Shown: piece by piece, positions 33,379 through 43,621 of the stretch
Layout of the letters: each line of letters opens with the position of its first letter
Position numbering within the stretch: position 1 is the stretch's first letter
Source: Tranquillimonas sp964472855
GTDB taxonomy: Bacteria > Pseudomonadota > Alphaproteobacteria > Rhodobacterales > Rhodobacteraceae
Assembly: GCA_964472855.1 (NCBI GenBank)
Contig: CAYYMJ010000017.1
Coordinates: 1-51,888, forward strand
DNA: 51,888 nt
Direction of reading: 5' to 3'
Position numbers and translations under genes: made by a program
Notes under the pieces: model-generated
Told to the model about the DNA's origin: nothing
The model's input: only the letters and a program-made list of their open reading frames with translations
Database searches by the model: none

Positions 33379-34059
33379 ATGGGTCGCCTCCTTTTCATCA
33401 TTCTGATCGGTCTGGGCGGTCTGGGCGTGCTGGTCGGGCTGGGTGTCTGGCAGGTGCAGCGCCTGGCCTGGAAACAGGAGATGCTGGGCCGGATCGAGGC
33501 GCGCATTGCCGCCGCGCCCACGCCGTTGCCGGCGGCGCCGGACGCCGGGCGCGACCAGTATCAACCCGTGGGGCTGGACGGTGCGATTCTGGGCGGCGAG
33601 TTGCATGTTCTGGTCAGCAGCCGCGCCAGCGGGCCCGGATACCGGGTGATCGTGCCGTTTCTGACCGACGCTGGCCGGCGTTTGCTGCTGGACCGCGGTT
33701 TTGTTCCGGTGGCGGCGGCCGACATTGCGCGCCCGACGGGAGCGGTGCATGTCGTTGGCAATCTGCACTGGCCAGACGAGCGGTCGGGCGCCACGCCGCC
33801 CAACGATCACGCGGCCAATGTCTGGTTTGCCCGCGACATTGCCGAGATGGCCGCCACGCTGGAGACCGAGCCTTTGCTGGTGGTTGCGCGCAGCGACACC
33901 GGCGGCGGCGTGACGCCCTGGCCGGTTGGAACGGCGGGCATTCCCAACGATCATATGCAGTATGCCATCACCTGGTTTTCGCTGGCGCTGGTCTGGGCGG
34001 GGATGACAGGGCTTTGGCTGTCGCGTATCAGGCGCGGCACGGGCAGGGAGGTCGGGTGA
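33379..34059 (+). CDS. SURF1-family cytochrome oxidase assembly protein
   Basis: A 226-residue protein with one transmembrane helix at each end (LLFIILIGLGGLGVLVGLGVW near residues 4-25, and YAITWFSLALVWAGMTGLW near the C-terminus), the SURF1 layout. Family marks are GVWQVQRLAWKQEM, YRVIVPFLTDAGRRLLLDRGFVP and PNDHMQYAITWFSLA. Bacterial Surf1 binds heme A for insertion into subunit I. The ATG at 33379 is chosen because upstream frame is non-coding. The TGA stop overlaps the thrC ATG by one base. Confidence 0.92.
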   Translation: MGRLLFIILIGLGGLGVLVGLGVWQVQRLAWKQEMLGRIEARIAAAPTPLPAAPDAGRDQYQPVGLDGAILGGELHVLVSSRASGPGYRVIVPFLTDAGRRLLLDRGFVPVAAADIARPTGAVHVVGNLHWPDERSGATPPNDHAANVWFARDIAEMAATLETEPLLVVARSDTGGGVTPWPVGTAGIPNDHMQYAITWFSLALVWAGMTGLWLSRIRRGTGREVG

Positions 34060-35447
34060 TGCGATATGTCTCGACGCGTGGGCAGGCGCCGTCGCTGGGT
34101 TTTGAAGATGCGATGCTGACGGGCTTGGCGCGCGACGGGGGGCTTTATGTGCCCGCATCCGTGCCCGTGTGGGCGCCCGAAGACTTTGCGGCGCTGGCCG
34201 GGCTTGGTTACGAAGAGGCGGCCTTCAGGGTCATGCGCCCCTTTGTCGATGCCGTCTTCAGCGATGCCGCGCTGGGCGATGCGATTGCGGCGGCCTATGC
34301 CGGTTTTGGCCACGCGGCCCGGGCGCCGCTGGTGCAGCTGGGCAGCGGGCATTTCCTGCTGGAGCTGTTTCACGGGCCAACGCTGGCCTTCAAGGATTTC
34401 GCGATGCAGGTGATCGGCCAGCTCATGGCCCGGGCCATGGCGCGGCGGGGGCGCAACATCACCATCGTCGGGGCCACGTCGGGCGATACCGGCTCGGCCG
34501 CAGTCGAGGCTTTTGGCGGGCTTGACGGGGTGGACTGTTTCATCCTGTTCCCCCAGGGCCGGGTGAGCGAGGTTCAGCGCCGCCAGATGACCACGCCGGC
34601 GGCAGCCAATGTGCATGCCGTGGCGGTTCGCGGCGATTTCGACGACTGCCAGGCGGCGGTGAAGGCCATGTTCAACGATTTCGCCTTTCGCGACGAGATC
34701 GGGCTGACGGCGGTGAATTCGATCAACTGGGCGCGGGTCATGGCGCAGGTCGTCTATTTCGTGACCTCGGCGGTGGCGCTGGGTGCGCCGGGGCGGGCGG
34801 TGGATTTCACCGTGCCGACCGGCAATTTCGGTGACATTTTCGCCGGGTCGATCGCCCGGGCCATGGGGCTGCCAGTGGGCAGGCTGGTGATTGCCACCAA
34901 CCACAACGACATTCTGCACCGCACGCTGGCCACCGGTGCCCATGTCAAGGACGGGGTGCGCGCGTCGATCAGTCCGTCGATGGACATTCAGGTCAGCTCG
35001 AATTTCGAGCGTGCGTTATGGGCGGCGCATGGCGGCGACGGGGCGGCGGTTCGCCAGCTGATGGACGAGCTGTCGGGCGGCGGCTTTAACGTCAGCCAGG
35101 GCGCGCTGGAGGGTTTGCGCGAGATCTATGCCTCGGGCCGCGCCTCGGAAAGTGAAACCATCGACACGATGCGCTGGGCCCATGGCGCCACCGGCGAGAT
35201 CCTGTGCCCGCACAGCGCCGTGGGCGTCAAGGTGGCCCGGGAACATCTGGACCCCGCGCGCCCGATGATCACCCTGGCCACCGCGCATCCGGCCAAGTTC
35301 CCCGACGCGGTGGAACAGGCAACCGGGCTGCGGCCGGGGCTTCCCAAGCGCATGGCCGATCTTTATGACCGGTCCGAACGCCTGACGGTCGTCGACAACG
35401 ATCTTGAGGCCATCCAGACCCTGGTTCGGGAGCGGCGCGCAGCGTGA
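34059..35447 (+). CDS. thrC: Threonine synthase
   Basis: A 462-residue PLP enzyme that turns O-phosphohomoserine into threonine. It is the long bacterial form: MRYVSTRGQAPSLGFEDAML at the N-terminus and FHGPTLAFKDFAMQ with the PLP lysine at residue 112. GATSGDTGSAAVEAF, LFPQGRVSEVQRRQM and NFGDIFAGSIARAMGLP follow. The ATG overlaps the surf1 stop by one base, and the stop overlaps the GTG start of the M16 peptidase. The placement after oxidase-assembly genes is usual in Rhodobacteraceae, although the products are not functionally related. Confidence 0.95.
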   Translation: MRYVSTRGQAPSLGFEDAMLTGLARDGGLYVPASVPVWAPEDFAALAGLGYEEAAFRVMRPFVDAVFSDAALGDAIAAAYAGFGHAARAPLVQLGSGHFLLELFHGPTLAFKDFAMQVIGQLMARAMARRGRNITIVGATSGDTGSAAVEAFGGLDGVDCFILFPQGRVSEVQRRQMTTPAAANVHAVAVRGDFDDCQAAVKAMFNDFAFRDEIGLTAVNSINWARVMAQVVYFVTSAVALGAPGRAVDFTVPTGNFGDIFAGSIARAMGLPVGRLVIATNHNDILHRTLATGAHVKDGVRASISPSMDIQVSSNFERALWAAHGGDGAAVRQLMDELSGGGFNVSQGALEGLREIYASGRASESETIDTMRWAHGATGEILCPHSAVGVKVAREHLDPARPMITLATAHPAKFPDAVEQATGLRPGLPKRMADLYDRSERLTVVDNDLEAIQTLVRERRAA

Positions 35448-36706
35448 GTGTCAGGATACATGAGTTGGCCAACGGCCTTCGGGTGGTCACCGAACACATG
35501 CCGGGGCTGGAATCGGCCGCTGTCGGTCTGTGGGTGTCGGCCGGCGGGCGCCACGAGCGGCCCGAGCAGAATGGCATCGCCCATTTTCTGGAACATATGG
35601 CGTTCAAGGGCACAGGCCGGCGCACCGCGACCCAGATCGCCGAGGCGATCGAGGATGTGGGCGGTTATGTGAACGCCTATACCGGGCGCGAGGTTACGGC
35701 CTTTTATGCCCGGGTGTTGCGCGCCGACGTGCCGCTGGCCGTCGACGTGATCAGCGACATCGTTCTGAACCCGGTGTTCGACCTTGCCGAGATCGAGGTC
35801 GAGCGTGGGGTGATCCTGCAAGAGATCGGGCAGGCGCTGGACACGCCCGACGACATCGTCTTCGACTGGCTGCAGGAGCAGGCCTACCCCGAACAGGCAA
35901 TGGGCCGGTCGATTCTGGGCCCGTCCGAGCGGGTTTCAGCCTTTGGCCGCGCCGATCTGGCGGGGTTCGTGGCCGAGCGCTATGCGCCGGACCGGATGAT
36001 CCTGTCGGCGGCGGGCGCGGTCGACCATGATGCCATCGTGGCCGAGGCCGAGCGGCATTTCGGCCATCTCGGGCGGCGGTCCACCGGCCCGGTTGAGGCG
36101 GCGGTCTTTGCGGGGGGCGAACGGCGCGAGGTCAAGGGGCTTGAACAGGTCCATTTTGCGCTGGCGCTCGAGGCGCCGGACTACCGCGCCCCGGACATTT
36201 ATACCGCGCAGATATTCTCGACCGCCCTGGGTGGCGGCATGTCTTCGCGCCTGTTCCAGGAGATCCGCGAGCGGCGGGGGCTGTGCTATTCGGTCTTCGC
36301 CCAGACCGGCGCCTTCGAAGACAGCGGCATGATGACCATCTATGCCGGCACGTCCGGCGAACAGGCCCGCGAACTGGCCCTGCTGACCATTGACGAGACG
36401 CGCCTTGCCGCCGACGCCATGACGCTGGCCGAGGTCGAGCGTGCCCGCGCCCAGATGAAGGCGGGGCTGCTGATGGGGCTTGAGGGGCCGGCGTCGCGGG
36501 CCGAGCGCATGGCCCGCATGGTGGCCATCTGGGGCCGCGTGCCGGCGCTGGCCGAAACCGTGGCCCGCATCGACGCGGTGAGCTTGCAGGATGTGCGCGA
36601 TCTGGGTGCGCGTCTGGTCGGCTCGGGCAAGCTGGCCATGGCGCTTTACGGTCCGGCCGAAGACGCGCCCGGCGCCGAGGAGCTTGCCGAGAGGCTGACC
36701 GCGTGA
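35444..36706 (+). CDS. M16 family zinc peptidase (mitochondrial processing peptidase-like)
   Basis: A 420-residue peptidase with the inverted zinc motif HFLEH (His47, Glu50, His51), continuing MAFKGT. The downstream glutamate ligand is in the VERGVILQEI region. The second half has the M16 C-terminal domain, with LGGGMSSRLFQEIRERRGLCYSVFA and AGTSGEQARELALL. It starts with GTG at 35444, overlapping thrC by 4 bases. It is closely related in layout to the mitochondrial processing peptidase beta subunit, consistent with alphaproteobacterial ancestry. The natural substrate is not known. Confidence 0.92.
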   Translation: MSVRIHELANGLRVVTEHMPGLESAAVGLWVSAGGRHERPEQNGIAHFLEHMAFKGTGRRTATQIAEAIEDVGGYVNAYTGREVTAFYARVLRADVPLAVDVISDIVLNPVFDLAEIEVERGVILQEIGQALDTPDDIVFDWLQEQAYPEQAMGRSILGPSERVSAFGRADLAGFVAERYAPDRMILSAAGAVDHDAIVAEAERHFGHLGRRSTGPVEAAVFAGGERREVKGLEQVHFALALEAPDYRAPDIYTAQIFSTALGGGMSSRLFQEIRERRGLCYSVFAQTGAFEDSGMMTIYAGTSGEQARELALLTIDETRLAADAMTLAEVERARAQMKAGLLMGLEGPASRAERMARMVAIWGRVPALAETVARIDAVSLQDVRDLGARLVGSGKLAMALYGPAEDAPGAEELAERLTA

Positions 36707-37311
36707 TGATATTCGGGCGCAAGAAGGTCCGGATCGAGACCGAGCGTCTGACCCTGCGCCCGCCCCAGCATGGCGACTTTCGCGCGTGGGCGGCGTTGCG
36801 GACGCAGTCGCGCGATTTCCTCACCCCGTGGGAGCCGACCTGGGCGCACGACCACCTGTCGCGCAAGAGTTTTACCAACCGGGTTTACTGGGCCCAGAGG
36901 TCGATCAACAACGGCACCTCTGTTCCGCTGTTCCTGGTGCGGCGCGAGGATGACACGCTGCTGGGGGCGCTTACGCTGGACAACATCCGGCGCGGCCCGG
37001 CACAGGCCGGCACCACCGGTTACTGGATCGGGGCGCCGCATGCGCGCCAGGGCTTCATGTCCGAGGCCCTGCGCGCGCTGGTGCATCACGCCTTTACCGA
37101 GCTTGACCTGAGCCGCGTCGAAGGCGCCTGCCTGCCCGAGAACGCGCCCTCGCGCGCGGTGCTTGAACGCTGTGGCTATAAATACGAGGGCGTGGCGCAA
37201 AGTTATCTGCAGATCGACGGGCGCTGGCGCAACCACGTGCTTTACGCCAACCTCAGGGTCGATCGCCGGGGCCGCGCGCCGTCGTCGGCGCTGAATGTCA
37301 CGCCGGGCTGA
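36706..37311 (+). CDS. GNAT N-acetyltransferase, RimJ/RimL type
   Basis: A 201-residue acetyltransferase. Family marks: IETERLTLRPPQHGDFRAWAAL near the start and FLTPWEPTW. The acetyl-CoA-binding segment GYWIGAPHARQGFMSEALRALV and the C-terminal ENAPSRAVLERCGYKYEGVA are also clear. This layout matches RimJ, which acetylates the N-terminus of ribosomal protein S5, but paralogues are many and the target is unproved. The ATG at 36706 overlaps the peptidase stop by one base; a GTG one codon earlier is also possible. It ends the run of overlapping genes that began at ctaB. Confidence 0.85.
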   Translation: MIFGRKKVRIETERLTLRPPQHGDFRAWAALRTQSRDFLTPWEPTWAHDHLSRKSFTNRVYWAQRSINNGTSVPLFLVRREDDTLLGALTLDNIRRGPAQAGTTGYWIGAPHARQGFMSEALRALVHHAFTELDLSRVEGACLPENAPSRAVLERCGYKYEGVAQSYLQIDGRWRNHVLYANLRVDRRGRAPSSALNVTPG

Positions 37312-37498
37312 CCGTGAACTGTCGGTAAGTTGTCCGCCCACGGCCCCGACGGACGAACAAGCATATCGCAAGGGCGGCATGACGGTTCACGGTCGAACAC
37401 GGCCCGGCCGCGGCACCCCGACAGGGGCGGAGGGTTCGCGGCGGCGGCCACGCGAAAGGCGATTGTCCGGCAACCGGTGGCGTGGCAAACCCGTGCCC

Positions 37499-39057
37499 AT
37501 GCTGAAGCCATGGACGCAGGACCACATTGCCGAATTGCAGGGGCGCCTTCCGGGCGATGCCCTAGCCCCGGCGACGCCGCGCGATCTGGACGAACCGCGC
37601 GGCAAATGGCCGGGCCGGTCGGAATGGGTCGCGCGCCCGCGCGATGTCGGGCAGGTCTCGGCATTGCTGGCCTATGCCAACGATCGGCGGCTGCCGGTTC
37701 TGCCCCGCGCCGGCGGCACCGGGCTGGTGGGGGGCAATGTCTCGGGCGATGATCCGCTGCCGCTGATCCTGTCGGTCGAACGGTTGGCCGACATCCGGCT
37801 GGGCGACCCGCGCGAGAATGCCCTGATCGCCGGGGCCGGGGCCGTGCTGGCCGACGTGCAGGCGGCCGCGGCCAAAACCGACCGGCTGTTTCCGCTGTCG
37901 CTGGCCAGCCAGGGCAGCGCGCGCATCGGCGGGCTTCTGGGCACCAATGCCGGCGGCGTCGGGGTGTTGCGCTATGGCAATGCGCGCGCGTTGACACTGG
38001 GGGTCGAGGCGGTGATGGCCGACGGTTCGGTCATGCGCGGGCCCAAGCGCCTGCGCAAGGACAACAGCGGCTACGACCTGCGCGACCTGCTGATCGGGTC
38101 CGAGGGCACGCTGGGCGTGATCACGGCCGCCAGCCTCAGGCTGTTCCCGCGCCCGGCGCAGCAATGCGCGGCGCTGTTCGTGGTCGAAAACCCCGCGGTC
38201 GCGCTGGCGTTGCTGGGCCTTGCCCAGTCGCGGGCCGGACCGGCGCTGAGCGCCTTTGAACTGATCGACGGGCAGGGCCTGGCCTTTCTTGACGAGACCG
38301 GGCTTGCGGCCACCCTCCCCATTCCCGGCCCGCCGCGCTGGTCGGTGCTGCTTGAGCTTGACGGTTGGGGCGGGGCGGATGCCCGCGACGCGACCGAGGC
38401 GCTTTTTGCCGCGGCGCAGGCGGATGGTCTGGCCAGCGACGGTGTCGTGGCCGCCAGCGAGGCGCAGCGGGCCGCGCTGTGGTCGCTGCGCGAGGCCATC
38501 CCCGAGGCCAACCGCCGCGTCGGCGCCATCAGCTCGCACGATGTCAGCCTGCCGCTGGCCGCGGTGCCGGAATTCCTGACCCGGGCCGGTGCCGAAGTGC
38601 GCGCCATGGCCGACGTGCGCATCAACGCCTTCGGGCATCTGGGCGACGGCAACATCCACTTCAACATCTTTCCCCGGCACGGGGCCGACAGGTCCGGCTA
38701 TCGCGCCCTTGCCGCGCCGCTGACCGACCTGGTGCACGGGCTGGTCGACACGCTGGGCGGCAGCATCTCGGCCGAACATGGCATCGGCCGGGCCAAGGTG
38801 GCCGATCTGGAGCGGTTCGCCGACCCGGTGCGGTTGGGCGCCATGCGCGCGATCAAGACCGCGCTGGACCCGCACGGCATTCTCAACCCCGGCGCNNNNN
38901 NNNNNNNNNNNNNNNNNNNNNNNNNNNNNNNNNNNNNNNNNNNNNNNNNNNNNNNNNNNNNNNNNNNNNNNNNNNNNNNNNNNNNNNNNNNNNNNCCGCG
39001 CTGGACCCGCACGGCATTCTCAACCCCGGCGCCGTGTTGCGCCAGACCGGCGGGTGA
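37499..39057 (+). CDS. FAD-linked 2-hydroxyacid dehydrogenase (interrupted only by an assembly gap)
   Basis: A flavoenzyme of the GlcD/D-2-hydroxyglutarate dehydrogenase family. The PCMH FAD domain shows PVLPRAGGTGLVGGNVSG near residue 78, LASQGSARIGGLLGTNAGGV and NSGYDLRDLLIGSEGTLGVIT. The C-terminal cap has FGHLGDGNIHFNIFPRHG and AEHGIGRAKVADL. The 100-N gap (38896-38995) falls 25 bases before the stop. The 37 bases before and after the gap are the same, and merging them gives an unbroken frame of 474 codons ending NPGAVLRQTGG. The gene is therefore probably intact, at 473 residues. The electron acceptor and exact substrate (D-lactate, D-2-hydroxyglutarate or similar) are not decided by sequence. 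Confidence 0.88.
38859..38895 (+). repeat. 37-base contig-end duplicate, left side of gap 1
   Basis: These 37 bases, immediately before the N run, are identical to 38996-39032 immediately after it. They encode the dehydrogenase C-terminus (ALDPHGILNPG). This is contig-end overlap, not a biological repeat. Confidence 0.9.
38896..38995. other. Assembly gap 1 (100 N), probably false
   Basis: Exactly 100 N. The identical 37 bases on each side indicate two contigs that overlap and were scaffolded without being merged, so the true gap length is probably negative. Confidence 0.92.
38996..39032 (+). repeat. 37-base contig-end duplicate, right side of gap 1
   Basis: Identical to 38859-38895. Joining the two copies restores the dehydrogenase frame exactly. 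Confidence 0.9.
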
Positions 39058-39100
39058 CGCGGCAACTGGCGCTGGCGGGGCAGGGCCGGTATCTCTGGGG

Positions 39101-39640
39101 TCACGCACCCTCGAACGCGCAAAGCGCATGAACCTCCATGCCCATCGCCTCAAGCCGGGCGCGGCCGCCCAGGTCGGGCAGGTCGATGATGAAGGCGCAG
39201 CCGATGACTTCGGCCCCCAGCCGTTCAAGCAGCTTGATCCCCGCCTCGGCGGTCCCGCCGGTGGCCAGCAGATCGTCGATCACCAGCACCGTTTCCCCGG
39301 CGGCGATCGCGTCGTCATGGATCTCGACGATGGCCTCGCCATATTCCAGCTTGTAGTCTTGGCTGATCACCGTGCCCGGCAGCTTGCCCTTCTTGCGGAT
39401 CGGCACGAAACCCGTGGCCAACTGGTGGGCAATGGCGCCGCCCAGAATGAACCCCCGCGCTTCCAGCCCGACGACCTTGTCGATCCGCTGCCCGGTATAG
39501 GGGTGCAGCATCTGGTCCACGCACATGCGAAACCCGCGCGGGTCGGCAAACAGCGTGGTGACATCGCGGAACATGATCCCTTCATGCGGGAAATCGGCGA
39601 TGGTGCGAATGTAGCTCTTGACCGAATTGCGGTGCGGCAT
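39101..39640 (-). CDS. apt: Adenine phosphoribosyltransferase
   Basis: A 179-residue enzyme that joins adenine to PRPP to give AMP. The ATG at 39640 has GAAAGG 9 bases before it and opens MPHRNSVKSYIRTIADFPHEG, typical of Apt. The segments GIMFRDVTTLFADP, GLEARGFILGGAIA and VPIRKKGKLPG are present. The PRPP-binding motif is VLVIDDLLATGGTAEAG. It lies 20 bases after a small membrane-protein gene that itself overlaps mtnP, so adenine released by MtnP would be recycled by the product of the same transcript. Confidence 0.95.
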   Translation of the reverse strand: MPHRNSVKSYIRTIADFPHEGIMFRDVTTLFADPRGFRMCVDQMLHPYTGQRIDKVVGLEARGFILGGAIAHQLATGFVPIRKKGKLPGTVISQDYKLEYGEAIVEIHDDAIAAGETVLVIDDLLATGGTAEAGIKLLERLGAEVIGCAFIIDLPDLGGRARLEAMGMEVHALCAFEGA

Positions 39641-39660
39641 GGCGAGGCCTTTCAAATAGT

Positions 39661-40054
39661 TCAGCGCAGGGCGCGATAGTCCGAGACGGTGCCCACAAGG
39701 GAATGCAGCGCCCAGAGAACCGCCGCGAACACCAGAAAGCACAGGGCGAAATTCACCGCAAACTGCAACAGCCGCAGCCACGCCGGCGCGTCAGCCGGGA
39801 ACAGCCGCAGTTCGGGGCGCAAAAGGAATCGCGAGGCGATGTAGCCGAACAGGAAAACCGACAGCACCCAGCGCGTGACCGTGAAACCGGCCGACGGATA
39901 GACGGTTTCAAGATACTGGACAAAGCCAACCAGCGTCGCCCAGCGCACGACATGGAACACCTCGTCTGTCAGCGCCTCGAACGCCCGGCCCAGCGCATTG
40001 CGCCGCGCGGGGTCGGTCAGATGTTCGGTCCAGCGGGGCACCGGGGCGCAGCCG

Positions 40055-40080
<26 letters not shown>
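39661..40080 (-). CDS. Unrecognised small membrane protein between mtnP and apt
   Basis: About 139 residues from ATG 40080, overlapping the last 26 bases of mtnP. The N-terminus carries CDGCAPVP, then a polar helix (ALGRAFEALTDEVFHVVRW). Three hydrophobic stretches follow (ATLVGFVQYLE..., WVLSVFLFGYIASRFLL, LLQFAVNFALCFLVFAAVLWALHSL). I do not recognise a family. A GTG at 40041 is an alternative start that would avoid most of the overlap. Its placement between two adenine-salvage genes suggests co-expression but does not by itself indicate transport. Confidence 0.62.
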
Positions 40081-40927
<847 letters not shown>

Positions 40928-41099
40928 GCCCGTCTCCTGCTTGCGCCCCGCAGTCAGCCTAAGGCACAGCGCGACGGGATTGCAACGCGTCCCGCGTCGT
41001 GCATGGCGGCTATGCTTGGGCAGCGGTGCAACGGGCGGGCGCAACCGTGTATGGCCGCCGCGATGGCGCCTGCCCGGGCGCAAGACCCGCAGGACATCC

Positions 41100-42737
41100 A
41101 TGACCCGAACCTTTCAGGCCCTTCTGGGCCAGCCCCCGCTGTCGCGCCCGACAACCCCGGCCCTTGACCCGCGACGCGTGCAGATCGAGCTTCTGGCCGG
41201 ACTGACCGTGGCCCTGGCGCTGGTGCCCGAGGCGGTGGCCTTTGCCTTCGTGGCCGGTGTGCACCCGCTGGTGGGGCTTTACGCGGCCTTCATCGTCGGG
41301 CTCATCACCGCGCTGGTCGGCGGGCGCCCCGGCATGATCTCGGGCGCCACCGGAGCGCTGGCAGTGGTAATGGTGTCGCTGGTGGCCCGGCACGGGGTCG
41401 ATTATCTCTTTGCCACCGTCGTGCTGATGGGGATCATCCAGATCGCCGCCGGCGTGCTGCGACTGGGCAAGTTCATCCGCCTCGTGCCGCACCCGGTGAT
41501 GCTGGGCTTTGTCAACGGGCTGGCCATCGTCATCTTCCTCGCGCAGCTTGGCCAGTTCCAGGTGCCGGGTTCTGCCGAAACCACGGGCCACGGCATGGCC
41601 GCCGGCCAATGGCTGACGGGCGGGCCGCTGGCGCTGATGCTGGGGCTGGTGGCGCTGACCATGGGCGTGATCTGGCTGATGCCGCGCCTGACCAGCGCCG
41701 TCCCGGCGCCGCTGGCCGGCATCGTCGTCGTGGCCGGGGTGGTCATGGCGCTGGGCCTCGATGTGCCGCGCGTCGGCAACATGGCGCCGATCGAGGGCGG
41801 GCTTCCGGCCTTTCACCTGCCGGCGGTCCCGCTCGACCTTGAAACTCTCGCAATCATCCTGCCCTACGCCCTGATCCTGGCCGCCATCGGCCTGATCGAA
41901 AGCCTGCTGACGCTGAACCTTGTCGGCGACATCACCGGCACCCGCGGCGGCGCCAGCCAGGAATGCGTGGCCCAGGGCACGGCCAATGTGGTCACCGGCT
42001 TTTTCGGCGGCATGGGCGGCTGCGCCATGATCGGCCAGTCGATGATCAACGTGAAATCCGGCGGCCGCACGCGGCTGTCCGGCCTCGCCGCGGCGCTGTT
42101 TCTTCTGCTGTTCATCGTGGCCGCGGCGCCGCTGATCGAGCAAATCCCCCTGGCAGCCCTGGTCGGCGTGATGTTCATGGTGGTGATCGGCACCTTCGCC
42201 TGGAACAGCCTGCGCATCCTGCGCAAGGTGCCGCTGGCGGACGCCTTCGTCATCCTGCTGGTCACGGCCGTCACGGTCGCCTTCGACCTGGCCACCGCCG
42301 TCGTGGTGGGCGTCATCGTGTCAGCCCTGGCCTACGCCTGGAACAACGCCCGGCGCATCACGGCCGATATCGACGACAACGAAACCGCCCGGGTCTACCG
42401 GGTGCGCGGCCCGCTGTTCTTCGGCTCGGCCGAAGGCTTTTCCGAACTGTTCGACGTCGCCCGCGACCCGGACCGCGTCATCGTCGATTTCGCCGCCAGC
42501 CGCGTGGTCGACCAGTCGGCCCTGACCGCGGTCGAGGCCATGGCCGCCAGGTACCAGGCCGCCGGCAAACGGCTGGAATTGCGCCACCTGTCGCCCGACT
42601 GCCACCAGCTTCTGCGCCGCGCCGGACAACTTGTCATCGACAGCGACGACGACCCGGCCTACGGCATCGCGGTCGACTATGGCGTCCGCCTGGGCCAGCT
42701 TGGCGCAGGTCACCAGAGCGTTTCGCATCAAACCTGA
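41100..42737 (+). CDS. SulP family anion transporter with STAS domain
   Basis: A 545-residue transporter. About 10-14 transmembrane helices occupy residues 30-420, with signatures LLAGLTVALALVPEAVAFAFVAGV, GLYAAFIVGLITALVGGRPGMISGATGA, PHPVMLGFVNGLAIVIFLAQL and NVVTGFFGGMGGCAMIGQSMINV. A C-terminal STAS domain follows (YRVRGPLFFGSAEGFSELF, DRVIVDFAASRVVDQSAL). SulP proteins move sulfate, bicarbonate or other anions with Na+ or H+; the anion here cannot be told. The ATG at 41100 follows GCAGGACATCC. It is divergent from mtnP. Confidence 0.9.
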   Translation: MTRTFQALLGQPPLSRPTTPALDPRRVQIELLAGLTVALALVPEAVAFAFVAGVHPLVGLYAAFIVGLITALVGGRPGMISGATGALAVVMVSLVARHGVDYLFATVVLMGIIQIAAGVLRLGKFIRLVPHPVMLGFVNGLAIVIFLAQLGQFQVPGSAETTGHGMAAGQWLTGGPLALMLGLVALTMGVIWLMPRLTSAVPAPLAGIVVVAGVVMALGLDVPRVGNMAPIEGGLPAFHLPAVPLDLETLAIILPYALILAAIGLIESLLTLNLVGDITGTRGGASQECVAQGTANVVTGFFGGMGGCAMIGQSMINVKSGGRTRLSGLAAALFLLLFIVAAAPLIEQIPLAALVGVMFMVVIGTFAWNSLRILRKVPLADAFVILLVTAVTVAFDLATAVVVGVIVSALAYAWNNARRITADIDDNETARVYRVRGPLFFGSAEGFSELFDVARDPDRVIVDFAASRVVDQSALTAVEAMAARYQAAGKRLELRHLSPDCHQLLRRAGQLVIDSDDDPAYGIAVDYGVRLGQLGAGHQSVSHQT

Positions 42738-42840
42738 ATCACCAGACGCTGCCTGAAATCCTGGATTTCAACGCATCACGCGACGCCCCCTTTGACCAGG
42801 TCGAACGCCAAACGCCACAGCCCCGCCCGCCCCATCAGCT

Positions 42841-42901
42841 TGGCCAAAATATCCCGGGGGTGAATGCGCGGGGGCACCCGCGCAGAGGGGGCAGCGCCCC
42901 C
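42841..42901 (+). repeat. GC-rich intergenic hairpin repeat, copy 2
   Basis: Located between the SulP gene and the flavin-reductase-like gene. The element reads TTGGCCAAAATATCCCGGGGG, a variable GC-rich insert with its own dyad, then a stem GGGGGC-AGC-GCCCCC (42887-42901) and further CCCTTGCGCG. It converges with the ends of both flanking genes, so it may act as a terminator for either. Copies 1 and 3 share both end modules. Confidence 0.65.
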
Positions 42902-42938
42902 GCCCTTGCGCGCCGCCAACAGGCGGCGCAACGGGCCC

Positions 42939-43541
42939 TCAGTGATCGGGGCGCTCCAGCGAAAACACCTCGGTCACCACCGCGTAATCGCGATAGCCAA
43001 GGCGGGCCAGCGGCTGAAACCGCGTCACGTCGAACCGCCCGTCGACCACGCAGTCGTTGCGCATATGCACGCCAGTCACCTGCCCGAAGGTAACCATGGC
43101 GCCGCCCTCCAGCGTCAGCGTCTGCACATGGCGGCACTCCAGACTGGCCGGCGCGTCGGCGACCCGCGAACAGGCAATGGTTTCGCACTCGGCCCGCGCC
43201 GCGCCGGCATGGGCAAACTCGTCGACATCGCGCGGCAAATGCGCCGAGGTCGCGTTCATCACGTCGCGCGCCGCACTGGCCACGATATTGACGCAAAAAA
43301 CCCCGGTCTCGCGGATGCTGGCCAGCGTGTCCTTGTTCTCGTCAATCCCCATCTTCGGCCCGGTCGACGAAAACATGATCTGCGGCGGCGTATAGGCGAC
43401 CCCGTTGAAAAAGGAATACGGCGCAAGATTCTCGGTGCCGTCGCCGGCCCGGGTCGAAATCCAGGCAATCGGGCGCGGCGCCACAATGGCGCTGAACGGA
43501 TTGTGGGGCAGGCCGTGGCCGTCTTCGGGGCGATAGAACAT
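42939..43541 (-). CDS. Flavin reductase-like domain protein (FMN-binding split barrel)
   Basis: A 200-residue protein of the flavin_reduct family: MFYRPEDGHGLPHNPFSAIVAPRPIAWIST at the start, NLAPYSFFNGVAYTPPQIMFSSTG, KDTLASIRETGVFCVNIV, and ECRHVQTLTLEGGAMVTFGQVTGVH. Such proteins bind FMN and reduce it with NAD(P)H or act as partners of oxygenases. No oxygenase gene is adjacent. It is transcribed away from the acetyltransferase gene. Confidence 0.87.
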   Translation of the reverse strand: MFYRPEDGHGLPHNPFSAIVAPRPIAWISTRAGDGTENLAPYSFFNGVAYTPPQIMFSSTGPKMGIDENKDTLASIRETGVFCVNIVASAARDVMNATSAHLPRDVDEFAHAGAARAECETIACSRVADAPASLECRHVQTLTLEGGAMVTFGQVTGVHMRNDCVVDGRFDVTRFQPLARLGYRDYAVVTEVFSLERPDH

Positions 43542-43621
43542 GTCTTGCCTCTGGTTGTTTGCCGCAGACCTAGCGGCGTGTTACGGCCTTGACCAGCGGG
43601 TCGCGGCGACACGAGCAGGGC

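Noticed and set aside
38859..39032. The 37-base duplication as a direct repeat or target-site duplication
   Set aside because: It abuts a 100-N scaffold gap on both sides and merging restores the reading frame, so an unmerged contig overlap explains it better.
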